Of a DNA stretch of 6,016 bases, positions 1 through 6,016 are shown piece by piece. Both the position numbers and the translations under genes were made by a program. Numbering within the stretch: the first letter of the stretch is position 1; each line of letters starts with the position of its first letter. This DNA is from an uncultured beta proteobacterium (GTDB lineage Bacteria > Pseudomonadota > Gammaproteobacteria > Burkholderiales > Burkholderiaceae_C): assembly GCA_903870955.1 (NCBI GenBank), contig CAIQEX010000215.1:1-6016 (forward strand). The letters run 5' to 3'. The notes below the pieces were generated by a model. It saw only the letters and a list, made by a program, of their open reading frames with translations. It was not told where the DNA came from and made no database searches.

Positions 1-21
1 ATGGTCGCGGCCACCGTCTGA
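1..21 (+). CDS. nuoF: NADH-quinone oxidoreductase subunit F, C-terminal end only (partial)
   Basis: Only six sense codons (M V A A T V) and a TGA stop at 19-21 are visible, in the first frame of the window. The identification rests mainly on synteny: nuoF directly precedes nuoG in nuo operons, and NuoF docks to NuoG in the peripheral arm, carrying FMN and a 4Fe-4S cluster that receive electrons from NADH. Nothing diagnostic of NuoF falls inside the window. The frame choice is not certain. The second frame stays open to a TGA at 34-36, and the third frame is open from the window edge into nuoG. The short hydrophobic tail in the first frame is the most protein-like of the three. Confidence 0.6.
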   Translation: MVAATV

Positions 22-116
22 TCGGGTGCAACTATGAACCTCCACGCTCACTCATCGTTCGCTGCCCCCCAAGGGGGCGCCCGCCTTTCTTTGGGCGGCC
101 TGGCGAAAGGCTCCAC
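22..116 (+). repeat. GC-rich intergenic repeat between nuoF and nuoG
   Basis: This 95-nt gap is the only real non-coding stretch in the window. Its core, about 47-105, has a C-run/G-run hairpin (GCCCCC 64-69, loop CAA, GGGGGC 73-78) followed by a second complementary pair (CGCCC 78-82 with GGGCG 93-97). The pattern of CTGCCCCCC-AAGGGGGCG followed by a TTGGGCGGCCTGGCG block resembles an interspersed palindromic sequence that I recall from many Comamonadaceae intergenic regions, often between genes of one operon. That resemblance is from memory. No second copy occurs in this window, so repetitiveness cannot be shown here. The second hairpin competes with an alternative stem that covers the nuoG ribosome binding site. 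No promoter motif is evident. Confidence 0.6.
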
Positions 117-119
117 ATG
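83..119 (+). promoter_or_regulatory. nuoG ribosome binding site with a complementary upstream arm
   Basis: The Shine-Dalgarno-like GAAAGG lies at 105-110, 6 nt before the nuoG ATG at 117. GCCTTTC at 83-89 is a perfect 7-bp complement of GAAAGGC at 105-111, separated by 15 nt, so the mRNA could fold the ribosome binding site into a stem. The sequence shows the complementarity directly. Whether it forms, or controls nuoG translation, is inference; the competing pair CGCCC/GGGCG (78-82/93-97) would disrupt it, which leaves a possible two-state structure. Confidence 0.4.
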
Positions 120-2258
120 ATCGAAATTGAACTCGACGGTAAGAAGGTAGAAATCTCTGAAGGCAGCATGGTGATGCATGCTGCCGACAAAGCTGGAACC
201 TATATCCCGCATTTCTGCTACCACAAGAAACTCAGCATTGCGGCGAATTGCCGTATGTGTCTGGTAGACGTGGAAAAGATGCCCAAGCCCATGCCGGCCT
301 GTGCCACTCCGGTTACGCAGGGCATGATTGTCCGAACCAAGAGTGACAAGGCAATCAAGGCACAAAAGTCGGTGATGGAGTTTTTGCTCATCAACCATCC
401 GCTCGATTGCCCCATTTGCGATCAAGGTGGCGAATGCCAGTTGCAGGACTTGGCCGTGGGTTATGGTGGATCTTCCTCCCGCTACGAAGAAGAAAAGCGG
501 GTGGTCTTTCACAAGGACGTGGGACCTCTGATTTCCATGGAGGAAATGAGCCGCTGCATCCATTGCACGCGCTGCGTTCGTTTTGGACAAGAAGTCGCTG
601 GCGTGATGGAGCTCGGCATGTCCCATCGCGGAGAGCACGCCGAGATTGAAACTTTCATCGGACAGTCGATCGACTCAGAGTTGTCCGGAAACATGATTGA
701 CATCTGCCCGGTGGGTGCACTGACAAGCAAGCCGTTCCGCTACAGCGCCCGTACCTGGGAGCTATCGCGTCGTAAATCGATCAGTCCCCATGATTCCACC
801 GGAGCAAATCTGATTGTTCAGGTCAAGAATAACAAGGTATTGCGCGTAGTTCCTCTCGAGAACGAAGAGGTCAATGAATGCTGGATTGCCGACCGTGATC
901 GCTTCTCTTACGAAGCACTGAATGGCGATGAGCGTCTGACGGCACCGATGCTCAAGCAAGGCGGTGAGTGGAAGACGGTTGACTGGCAGACTGCCCTGGA
1001 GTACGTGGCCAATGGTCTAAAACAAATCAAGACCAACCATGGTGCCAAGTCGATTGGCGCACTGGTGAGTCCACATAGCACGCTGGAAGAACTGCATTTG
1101 ACAGGTGCGCTGGTGCGTGGTTTGGGTAGCGAAAATATCGACTACCGCCTGCGCAATGCGGAGTTTGAAGTAGCCGACAAGGCACGTTATCTGGGCACTT
1201 CAATTGCTTCGTTGTCGCACCTGGAGAGTGTCTTGGTCGTGGGTTCCAATCTGCGCAAAGACCACCCCCTATTCGCGCAGCGTATTCGCCAAGCGGCCAA
1301 ACTGGGTTGTGAAGTTAGTTCTTTGAATGCCCAGACCCCCGACTGGGCACTGCCAGTAAGCCATACCTTGAATGTTCCAGCTGCGGACTGGGTTAAGGCT
1401 TTGGCCGATATTGCAGCAGCGGTTGCGGCAGAAAAGGGTGTTGAGGCTCCTGCCGCAGTTGCGGTCACTGATGCCGCACGGGCTATCGCGCATAGCCTGC
1501 TGGCTGGCGAGCGCAAGGCGATTTTGCTGGGCAACGCAGCGGCGCACCATGCCAAAGCGTCCAGCCTGCTGGCTTTGGCCAACTGGATCGCCGCACAAAC
1601 CGGTGCCTCGGTGGGCTATCTGACCGAAGCTGCCAACACCGTGGGCGCGCAGCTCGCAGGTGCATTGCCGGGTTATGACGGCCTGAACGCCGGACAAATG
1701 CTGTCCGGTGCGCTGAAGGCTGTCGTGTTGCTGAACACCGAACCGGAACAGGACAGCGCCGCTGGTGCGCAGGCTGCCATCGAGCTGTCGAAGGCAGATA
1801 TGGTGGTGACTTTGAGCCCCTTCAAAGCCAACATGGCATTCAGTGACGTACTGTTGCCCGTCGCGCCCTTTACCGAAACGGCCGGCACATTTGTCAACGC
1901 AGAAGGTCGCGTACAAAGCTTCCATGCGGTGGTGCGGCCCGCAGGCGAGGTTCGCCCGGCCTGGAAGGTGATTCGCGTGTTGGCCAATATGCTGGGTCTG
2001 CCAGGCTTTGATTTCGAATCTGCGCAGGAGGTACTGGCTTCCATGCACAAAGATAATGGTGGTGTACCAGCCTTTGTGCCTGCAGTGCGATTGGGCAACG
2101 CCAGCACTGCATCCATTGACCTGAGCGCCGCTACGAGCGAACCGGTTGTGGCGGCGATTTATCAATTGGATGGCACAGTGCGAAGAGCCACTTCACTGCA
2201 ATTGACCGCAGATGGACGTGCCAATGCAACCCCGTCTGCACAGGAGGCACTGGCATGA
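117..2258 (+). CDS. nuoG: NADH-quinone oxidoreductase subunit G (complex I 75-kDa homologue)
   Basis: This 713-residue peripheral-arm subunit relays electrons from NuoF toward NuoI. The N-terminal 2Fe-2S ferredoxin domain has ligands C34, C45, C48 and C62. The His/Cys 4Fe-4S site (N5) is H94, C98, C101 and C107 in [14 protein letters not shown]. The next 4Fe-4S site (N4) is C147, C150, C153 and C197. From about residue 214 a molybdopterin-oxidoreductase-like domain follows, which in this family has lost the cofactor. The extra N7 cluster of E. coli and Thermus enzymes is absent: its three-Cys motif reads SPHDSTGAN at 223-231, and the fourth position is A258 in WIADRDRF. The length is close to the mitochondrial 75-kDa subunit. 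ATG 117 is the only in-frame start upstream of the ferredoxin domain, and an SD-like GAAAGG lies 6 nt before it. The stop overlaps the nuoH start (ATGA). Confidence 0.97.
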   Translation: MIEIELDGKKVEISEGSMVMHAADKAGTYIPHFCYHKKLSIAANCRMCLVDVEKMPKPMPACATPVTQGMIVRTKSDKAIKAQKSVMEFLLINHPLDCPICDQGGECQLQDLAVGYGGSSSRYEEEKRVVFHKDVGPLISMEEMSRCIHCTRCVRFGQEVAGVMELGMSHRGEHAEIETFIGQSIDSELSGNMIDICPVGALTSKPFRYSARTWELSRRKSISPHDSTGANLIVQVKNNKVLRVVPLENEEVNECWIADRDRFSYEALNGDERLTAPMLKQGGEWKTVDWQTALEYVANGLKQIKTNHGAKSIGALVSPHSTLEELHLTGALVRGLGSENIDYRLRNAEFEVADKARYLGTSIASLSHLESVLVVGSNLRKDHPLFAQRIRQAAKLGCEVSSLNAQTPDWALPVSHTLNVPAADWVKALADIAAAVAAEKGVEAPAAVAVTDAARAIAHSLLAGERKAILLGNAAAHHAKASSLLALANWIAAQTGASVGYLTEAANTVGAQLAGALPGYDGLNAGQMLSGALKAVVLLNTEPEQDSAAGAQAAIELSKADMVVTLSPFKANMAFSDVLLPVAPFTETAGTFVNAEGRVQSFHAVVRPAGEVRPAWKVIRVLANMLGLPGFDFESAQEVLASMHKDNGGVPAFVPAVRLGNASTASIDLSAATSEPVVAAIYQLDGTVRRATSLQLTADGRANATPSAQEALA

Positions 2259-3331
2259 TTGACACCCTTTTCAACGCCGGTGCGGGCTTGCTTTCTGCTC
2301 CGTGGTGGGTAGCGCTGGCTTGGCCGATTATCTGGACGCTCATCAAAATCGTCGCAGTGGTTCTGCCGCTGATGGGCGCTGTGGCCTACACCACACTGTG
2401 GGAGCGCAAGTTCCTGGGCTGGATGCAGGTTCGGCTTGGACCGAATCGCGTGGGCCCTTGGGGATTGCTACAACCCATCGCTGATGCCATGAAGTTGCTG
2501 ACCAAGGAAATTCTGGTTCCGGCTGCAGCCAGCAAGGGGCTCTTCTTTATTGGCCCCGTTTTGACGATCATGCCGGCGATGGCAGCATGGGCGGTAGTGC
2601 CGTTCGGACCCGAAGTAGCACTTGCCAATGTCAATGCAGGTTTGATGTACGTGATGGCCATTGCTTCAGTTGAAGTTTATGGGGTGGTTATTTCTGGTTG
2701 GGCGTCGAATTCAAAGTACGCCTTCCTGGGAGCTATCCGTGCATCGGCTCAAATGGTGAGTTATGAAATCGCCATGGGCTTTTGTCTGGTGGTTGTGCTG
2801 ATGGTTTCTGGCAGCATGAACATGACGGACATCGTTCTAGTGCAAGGTAAGGGGCAGTTTGTCGATATGGGCATCGGTGTCCTGTCCTGGAACTGGTTGC
2901 CTTTGCTGCCGATTTTTGTGATCTATGTGATCTCCGGTTTGGCGGAAACCAACCGCCATCCATTTGACGTCGTCGAAGGCGAGGCTGAAATCGTTGCTGG
3001 GCATATGGTCGAGTACTCCGGTATGTCCTATGCCATGTTCTACCTGGCTGAGTACGCCAACATGTGGCTTATCTCGATGCTGGCATCGGTGCTATTCCTG
3101 GGCGGCTGGTTGTCACCTATTGCGGCACTGGACTTTATTCCGGGCTGGATCTGGTTGGGCGCCAAAGCCTTCCTCATGGTGAGCTTCTTTATCTGGGTCC
3201 GCGCTACTTTCCCCCGCTTCCGATATGACCAGGTGATGCGCCTAGGTTGGAAGGTATTCATCCCCCTGACGCTGGTTTGGCTGACGGTGGTGGGTATCTG
3301 GATGCAGACGTCCTTCAACATCTGGAAGTGA
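2255..3331 (+). CDS. nuoH: NADH-quinone oxidoreductase subunit H (ND1 homologue)
   Basis: This 358-residue integral membrane subunit forms the membrane side of the quinone-binding cavity and joins the peripheral and membrane arms. About eight hydrophobic segments are visible, roughly at residues 22-45, 95-117, 128-150, 162-186, 213-232, 262-285, 297-317 and 333-353. Family signatures are [19 protein letters not shown] (50-68), [14 protein letters not shown] (162-175), [15 protein letters not shown] (231-245) and [13 protein letters not shown] (321-333). The conserved loop acidic residues are present (E231, D238, E241, E243). The length is normal for the family. The ATG overlaps the nuoG stop as ATGA, and a strong AGGAGG at 2242-2247 sits 7 nt upstream inside nuoG, so translation is probably both coupled and independently well initiated. 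Confidence 0.98.
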   Translation: MIDTLFNAGAGLLSAPWWVALAWPIIWTLIKIVAVVLPLMGAVAYTTLWERKFLGWMQVRLGPNRVGPWGLLQPIADAMKLLTKEILVPAAASKGLFFIGPVLTIMPAMAAWAVVPFGPEVALANVNAGLMYVMAIASVEVYGVVISGWASNSKYAFLGAIRASAQMVSYEIAMGFCLVVVLMVSGSMNMTDIVLVQGKGQFVDMGIGVLSWNWLPLLPIFVIYVISGLAETNRHPFDVVEGEAEIVAGHMVEYSGMSYAMFYLAEYANMWLISMLASVLFLGGWLSPIAALDFIPGWIWLGAKAFLMVSFFIWVRATFPRFRYDQVMRLGWKVFIPLTLVWLTVVGIWMQTSFNIWK

Positions 3332-3342
3332 AGGATCTAATC

Positions 3343-3864
3343 ATGTCAAACCATTTTGTTGCCCGTACACCGTCGGTCTTTTCGCTCAAAGACTTTTTGT
3401 ACAGCTTCCTGTTGATCGAGCTTTTCAAGGGCTTGGCATTGACGGGGCGCTATCTTTTCCGCCGCAAGGTGACGGTTGAATTCCCGGAAGAAAAAACTCC
3501 GCTGTCGCCCAGGTTCCGCGGTCTGCATGCCCTGCGTCGCTACGAAAACGGCGAAGAGCGTTGCATTGCTTGCAAACTATGTGAAGCAGTTTGTCCGGCC
3601 ATGGCGATCACCATTGAGTCGGAAGTCCGAGCCGATGGATCGCGCCGTACCAACCGCTATGACATTGACCTCACCAAATGCATTTTCTGCGGCTTTTGTG
3701 AAGAGAGTTGCCCGGTTGATTCGATTGTCGAAACGCACATCCTTGAGTTCCATGGCGAAAAGCGCGGAGATTTGTACTTCACCAAAGAAATGTTGCTGGC
3801 CGTGGGCGACCGTTACGAGAGCGTCATCGCTGCCAACAAGCAGTCTGATGCGAAGTATCGCTAA
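3343..3864 (+). CDS. nuoI: NADH-quinone oxidoreductase subunit I (TYKY-type 2x4Fe-4S ferredoxin)
   Basis: This 173-residue subunit carries clusters N6a and N6b, which pass electrons toward the terminal cluster next to the quinone site. The ligands form two clear CxxCxxCxxxCP motifs: C74, C77, C80, C84 ([12 protein letters not shown]) and C113, C116, C119, C123 ([12 protein letters not shown]). In the family the last Cys of each motif serves the other cluster. An amphipathic N-terminal region, about residues 14-40 (LKDFLYSF, [16 protein letters not shown]), packs against the membrane subunit. The frame is open further upstream to an ATG at 3247, but that lies inside nuoH. ATG 3343 is chosen because GAAGGA at 3330-3335 is 7 nt before it and homology starts there. 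The first ten or so residues, before SVFSLKDF, are a lineage-variable lead-in. The gap after nuoH is 11 nt. Confidence 0.97.
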   Translation: MSNHFVARTPSVFSLKDFLYSFLLIELFKGLALTGRYLFRRKVTVEFPEEKTPLSPRFRGLHALRRYENGEERCIACKLCEAVCPAMAITIESEVRADGSRRTNRYDIDLTKCIFCGFCEESCPVDSIVETHILEFHGEKRGDLYFTKEMLLAVGDRYESVIAANKQSDAKYR

Positions 3865-3889
3865 GACCCATTCCAGAAAGTTTTGAATC

Positions 3890-4528
3890 ATGAATGTCAC
3901 GACGGGTCTCTTCTACTTATTTTCTACGGTGTTGCTTATTGCAGCATTCAGGGTCATCACTGCACGCAATCCGGTACACGCGGTTCTGTTTTTGGTGCTG
4001 ACCTTTTTTCAGGGCGCCATGATCTGGATGCTGCTCAAGGCTGAATTCCTATCCATTGTGCTGGTGTTGGTGTATGTCGGTGCCGTGATGGTTCTCTTCC
4101 TGTTCGTGGTCATGATGATGGATATCAATGTCGAGAACCTGCGACATGGCTTTTGGAAGCACTTCCCGTTTGCCGCATTGGTGGGTGTGGTCATCGCATT
4201 GGAAATGTCTGCGGTTTCCATGGGTGGATTCCGCGGAGCAGATGTGGTGACCTCAACGCCAGGGCCTGCTGTCTCGAATACGCACGAACTCGGGAAGATG
4301 CTATTCACCCAATATATCTACCCCCTGGAAGTGGCCGCTGCCATTTTGCTGGTTGCCATGTTTGCTGCGATTGCCCTGACCTTGCGTGCCCGAAAGGACA
4401 GCAAGCATGTAAGTCCCGGTATTCAGGTTCGCGCCAAGGCCCGGGATCGTATGACAGTTCTCAAGATGGCGGCCACGCAGCCCGCTGTTGAACCCGTGGC
4501 AGAAGCTGCACCGGAGGTAAAGGCATGA
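3890..4528 (+). CDS. nuoJ: NADH-quinone oxidoreductase subunit J (ND6 homologue)
   Basis: This 212-residue membrane subunit sits between NuoH and the pump subunits and contributes to the central hydrophilic axis of the membrane arm. Five hydrophobic helices are visible at about residues 3-22, 28-48, 52-77, 91-112 and 143-165. The family core is [18 protein letters not shown] (26-43) followed by [21 protein letters not shown] (52-72); the [15 protein letters not shown] stretch corresponds to the third helix, which carries a pi-bulge in solved complex I structures. A hydrophilic tail from about residue 166 to 212 is first basic ([15 protein letters not shown]) and then Ala/Pro/Glu-rich; it has no recognised function. 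The start follows nuoI by 25 nt with a weak AGAAAG at 3875-3880. The stop overlaps nuoK as ATGA. Confidence 0.96.
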   Translation: MNVTTGLFYLFSTVLLIAAFRVITARNPVHAVLFLVLTFFQGAMIWMLLKAEFLSIVLVLVYVGAVMVLFLFVVMMMDINVENLRHGFWKHFPFAALVGVVIALEMSAVSMGGFRGADVVTSTPGPAVSNTHELGKMLFTQYIYPLEVAAAILLVAMFAAIALTLRARKDSKHVSPGIQVRAKARDRMTVLKMAATQPAVEPVAEAAPEVKA

Positions 4529-4833
4529 CACTCACATTAGGTCACTTTCTCGCGTTAGGCGCCATTTTGTTCGCCATGTCGGTGGTCGGGATTTTTCTCA
4601 ACCGACGCAACCTGATTGTTTTATTGATGGCAATCGAGCTGATGTTGCTCGCCATCAATACCAACTTTGTCGCGTTTTCTTATTATTTGCACGACATGCA
4701 CGGCCAAATCTTTGTCTTCTTTATTCTGACCGTCGCCGCAGCGGAGTCTGCCATTGGTTTGGCGATTCTGGTTCTGTTGTTCCGTAACAAGTCCAGCATT
4801 AACGTGGACGAACTCAATTCGCTCAAGGGTTAA
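4525..4833 (+). CDS. nuoK: NADH-quinone oxidoreductase subunit K (ND4L homologue)
   Basis: This 102-residue membrane subunit has three helices at about residues 4-24, 29-51 and 62-86, the usual size and topology for NuoK. It supplies two membrane glutamates to the proton-translocation axis: E38 (in [13 protein letters not shown]) and E74 (in [14 protein letters not shown]), matching E. coli NuoK E36 and E72 with a shift of two residues. The hallmark [14 protein letters not shown] motif (27-40) is intact. The ATG overlaps the nuoJ stop (ATGA). GGAGGT at 4513-4518, inside the nuoJ tail, is 6 nt upstream, so initiation should be efficient as well as coupled. Confidence 0.98.
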   Translation: MTLTLGHFLALGAILFAMSVVGIFLNRRNLIVLLMAIELMLLAINTNFVAFSYYLHDMHGQIFVFFILTVAAAESAIGLAILVLLFRNKSSINVDELNSLKG

Positions 4834-4839
4834 ATCAAA

Positions 4840-6016
4840 ATGAGTCAAACCCTTTCTGCTTCAACCCTTCTCTGGGTTCCAATGGCTCCGCTCGCTGGCT
4901 CTGTGCTGGCGGGTGTGCTGGGTACCAAGTTCGGTGGCAACCGGATGGGCCGCATCGGTAGCCACACGTTGACCATCCTGGGCGTTTTCATAGCTTTTGT
5001 ACTGTCAGTCATGACGCTATTGAGCGTGGTGCAGGACGGTGCCCGTTTTAACGAAACCTTGTACACCTGGATGTCGGTGGGCGGGTTAAAAATGGAAATC
5101 GGCTTTCTGGTCGACGGGCTCACCGCCATGATGATGTGCGTGGTGACTTTTGTCTCGCTGATGGTTCACCTCTACACGGTGGGCTATATGCATGAGGATG
5201 AAGGTTACAACCGCTTTTTTGCCTACATCTCTTTGTTCACTTTCTCCATGCTGATGCTGGTCATGAGCAACAACCTGCTGCAGTTGTTCTTCGGCTGGGA
5301 AGCGGTGGGCTTGGTGTCTTATTTACTGATCGGCTTTTGGTACAACAAGCCCACGGCGATTTTCGCCAACATGAAGGCCTTCCTGGTTAACCGTGTCGGT
5401 GACTTTGGCTTCATCCTGGGCATCGGTCTGATTGTGGCTTTTGCTGGCACGCTGAACTACGCGGAAGTATTTGGCAAGCGTGAAGAACTGGCGGGCTTGA
5501 TGTTCCCAGGTACCGAATGGATGTTGATTACGGTGGTGTGTATCTGTCTGTTTATCGGTGCCATGGGTAAATCGGCGCAGTTCCCTTTGCATGTCTGGTT
5601 GCCTGACTCCATGGAAGGCCCGACACCGATTTCCGCTTTGATTCATGCGGCCACGATGGTGACCGCAGGCATTTTCATGGTTGCGCGCATGTCGCCGCTA
5701 TTCGAACTGAGTGACACGGCGCTGAATTTTGTGCTGGTCATTGGTGCCATTACGGCCTTGTTTATGGGCTTTCTGGGCATCATCCAGAACGACATCAAAC
5801 GGGTCGTTGCGTACTCGACTTTGTCGCAGCTCGGTTACATGACCGTTGCTCTGGGTGCTTCGGCCTACTCGGTTGCCGTCTTTCACCTGATGACCCATGC
5901 TTTCTTCAAAGCCTTGTTATTCCTTGGTGCCGGTTCGGTCATTATGGGTTGCCACCATAACCAGGATATTCGCTGGATGGGTGGCTTGAAAAAGTACATG
6001 CCCATTACCTGGATCA
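4840..6016 (+). CDS. nuoL: NADH-quinone oxidoreductase subunit L (ND5 homologue), 3' truncated by the window edge
   Basis: The frame is open from ATG 4840 to the window end, giving 392 codons of a protein usually around 650-690 residues. NuoL is the distal antiporter-like proton pump of the membrane arm. Visible key residues are E154 in FFGWEAVGLVSYLLIGFW, D188 in NRVGDFGF, K244 in MGKSAQFPLHVWLPDSMEG, H269 in ALIHAATMVTAG, and H349, H353 and K357 in FHLMTHAFFKALLFL. These correspond to E. coli NuoL E144, D178, K229, H254, H334, H338 and K342. The C-terminal pump half, the lateral amphipathic helix and the last helix lie outside the window. Start choice: AAGGG at 4825-4829, within the last codons of nuoK, is 10 nt upstream, and the gap after the nuoK stop is 6 nt. 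The next gene is expected to be nuoM. Confidence 0.97.
   Translation, partial: MSQTLSASTLLWVPMAPLAGSVLAGVLGTKFGGNRMGRIGSHTLTILGVFIAFVLSVMTLLSVVQDGARFNETLYTWMSVGGLKMEIGFLVDGLTAMMMCVVTFVSLMVHLYTVGYMHEDEGYNRFFAYISLFTFSMLMLVMSNNLLQLFFGWEAVGLVSYLLIGFWYNKPTAIFANMKAFLVNRVGDFGFILGIGLIVAFAGTLNYAEVFGKREELAGLMFPGTEWMLITVVCICLFIGAMGKSAQFPLHVWLPDSMEGPTPISALIHAATMVTAGIFMVARMSPLFELSDTALNFVLVIGAITALFMGFLGIIQNDIKRVVAYSTLSQLGYMTVALGASAYSVAVFHLMTHAFFKALLFLGAGSVIMGCHHNQDIRWMGGLKKYMPITWI

Noticed and set aside
64..97. Intrinsic terminator between nuoF and nuoG
   Set aside because: The hairpin 64-78 is GC-rich, but it is followed by GCCCGCC and only a broken T tract (TTTCTTT at 86-92), and termination here would cut the operon before six essential complex I genes. 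Weak attenuation cannot be excluded.
3..116. nuoG starting upstream of 117
   Set aside because: The nuoG frame is open back to the window edge, but no ATG, GTG or TTG occurs in it. The encoded residues are repeat-derived and the ferredoxin domain begins at once after ATG 117.
48..638. 196-codon open frame on the minus strand overlapping the start of nuoG
   Set aside because: It is antisense to the highly conserved Fe-S domains of nuoG, and its end reads through the repeat. It matches no family I recognise and is a by-product of the codon bias of nuoG.
1328..1349. Second intragenic stem in nuoG (TGCCCAG 1328-1334 with CTGGGCA 1343-1349)
   Set aside because: A 7-bp stem with an 8-nt loop in GC-rich coding sequence; likely chance, with no adjacent regulatory context.
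1269..2165. 298-codon minus-strand open frame inside nuoG
   Set aside because: Long, but wholly antisense to nuoG's molybdopterin-like domain. It has no recognisable motif and a composition (Gln/His/Arg-rich) typical of an antisense shadow.
3247..3342. Upstream extension of nuoI to an ATG at 3247
   Set aside because: It would overlap nuoH by 85 nt with a sequence unlike NuoI. ATG 3343 has a well-placed GAAGGA and gives the expected N-terminus.
1..6016. An undescribed accessory system hidden in the window
   Set aside because: Every stretch over 100 bases is accounted for by canonical nuo genes with intact motifs. There are no unexplained genes, direct repeat arrays, integration marks or obvious composition shifts.

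Overview
The window is a slice of a bacterial nuo operon, which encodes the proton-pumping NADH:quinone oxidoreductase (respiratory complex I). All genes are on the + strand in canonical order: the last codons of nuoF (1-21), then nuoG, nuoH, nuoI, nuoJ, nuoK and the first 392 codons of nuoL, which runs off the right edge. I see no gene on the minus strand, no RNA gene, no mobile element with a transposase, no CRISPR array and no accessory or defence system.

The likely host is a betaproteobacterium of the order Burkholderiales, probably Comamonadaceae. Three things point that way: the separate G-H-I-J-K-L arrangement; a NuoG without the N7 cluster cysteines, as in mitochondria and the related alpha/beta proteobacterial enzymes; and a GC-rich interspersed sequence between nuoF and nuoG that resembles repeats I recall from Comamonadaceae intergenic regions. 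The family assignment rests on memory of sequence style, not on a search.

Layout: 1-21 nuoF 3' end; 22-116 the only sizeable non-coding gap (95 nt), holding the GC-rich repeat and the nuoG ribosome binding site; 117-2258 nuoG; 2255-3331 nuoH (ATGA overlap with nuoG); 3343-3864 nuoI (11-nt gap); 3890-4528 nuoJ (25-nt gap); 4525-4833 nuoK (ATGA overlap with nuoJ); 4840-6016 nuoL, partial (6-nt gap). The tight spacing implies one polycistronic transcript from a promoter upstream of the window, with translational coupling at the G/H and J/K junctions.

How the genes work together: NuoF (with FMN) passes electrons from NADH to NuoG, whose Fe-S chain leads through other peripheral-arm subunits to the two 4Fe-4S clusters of NuoI. 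NuoH forms the membrane end of the quinone cavity. NuoJ and NuoK link it to the antiporter-like pump subunits, of which NuoL is the distal one. All expected cluster ligands and the key charged membrane residues are present in the visible parts, so the complex looks functional.

The only part that departs from a routine operon is the nuoF-nuoG gap. There the repeat places a 7-bp complementary arm opposite the nuoG Shine-Dalgarno sequence, and a 28-codon open frame spans the repeat and ends in an ATGA overlap with the nuoG start.
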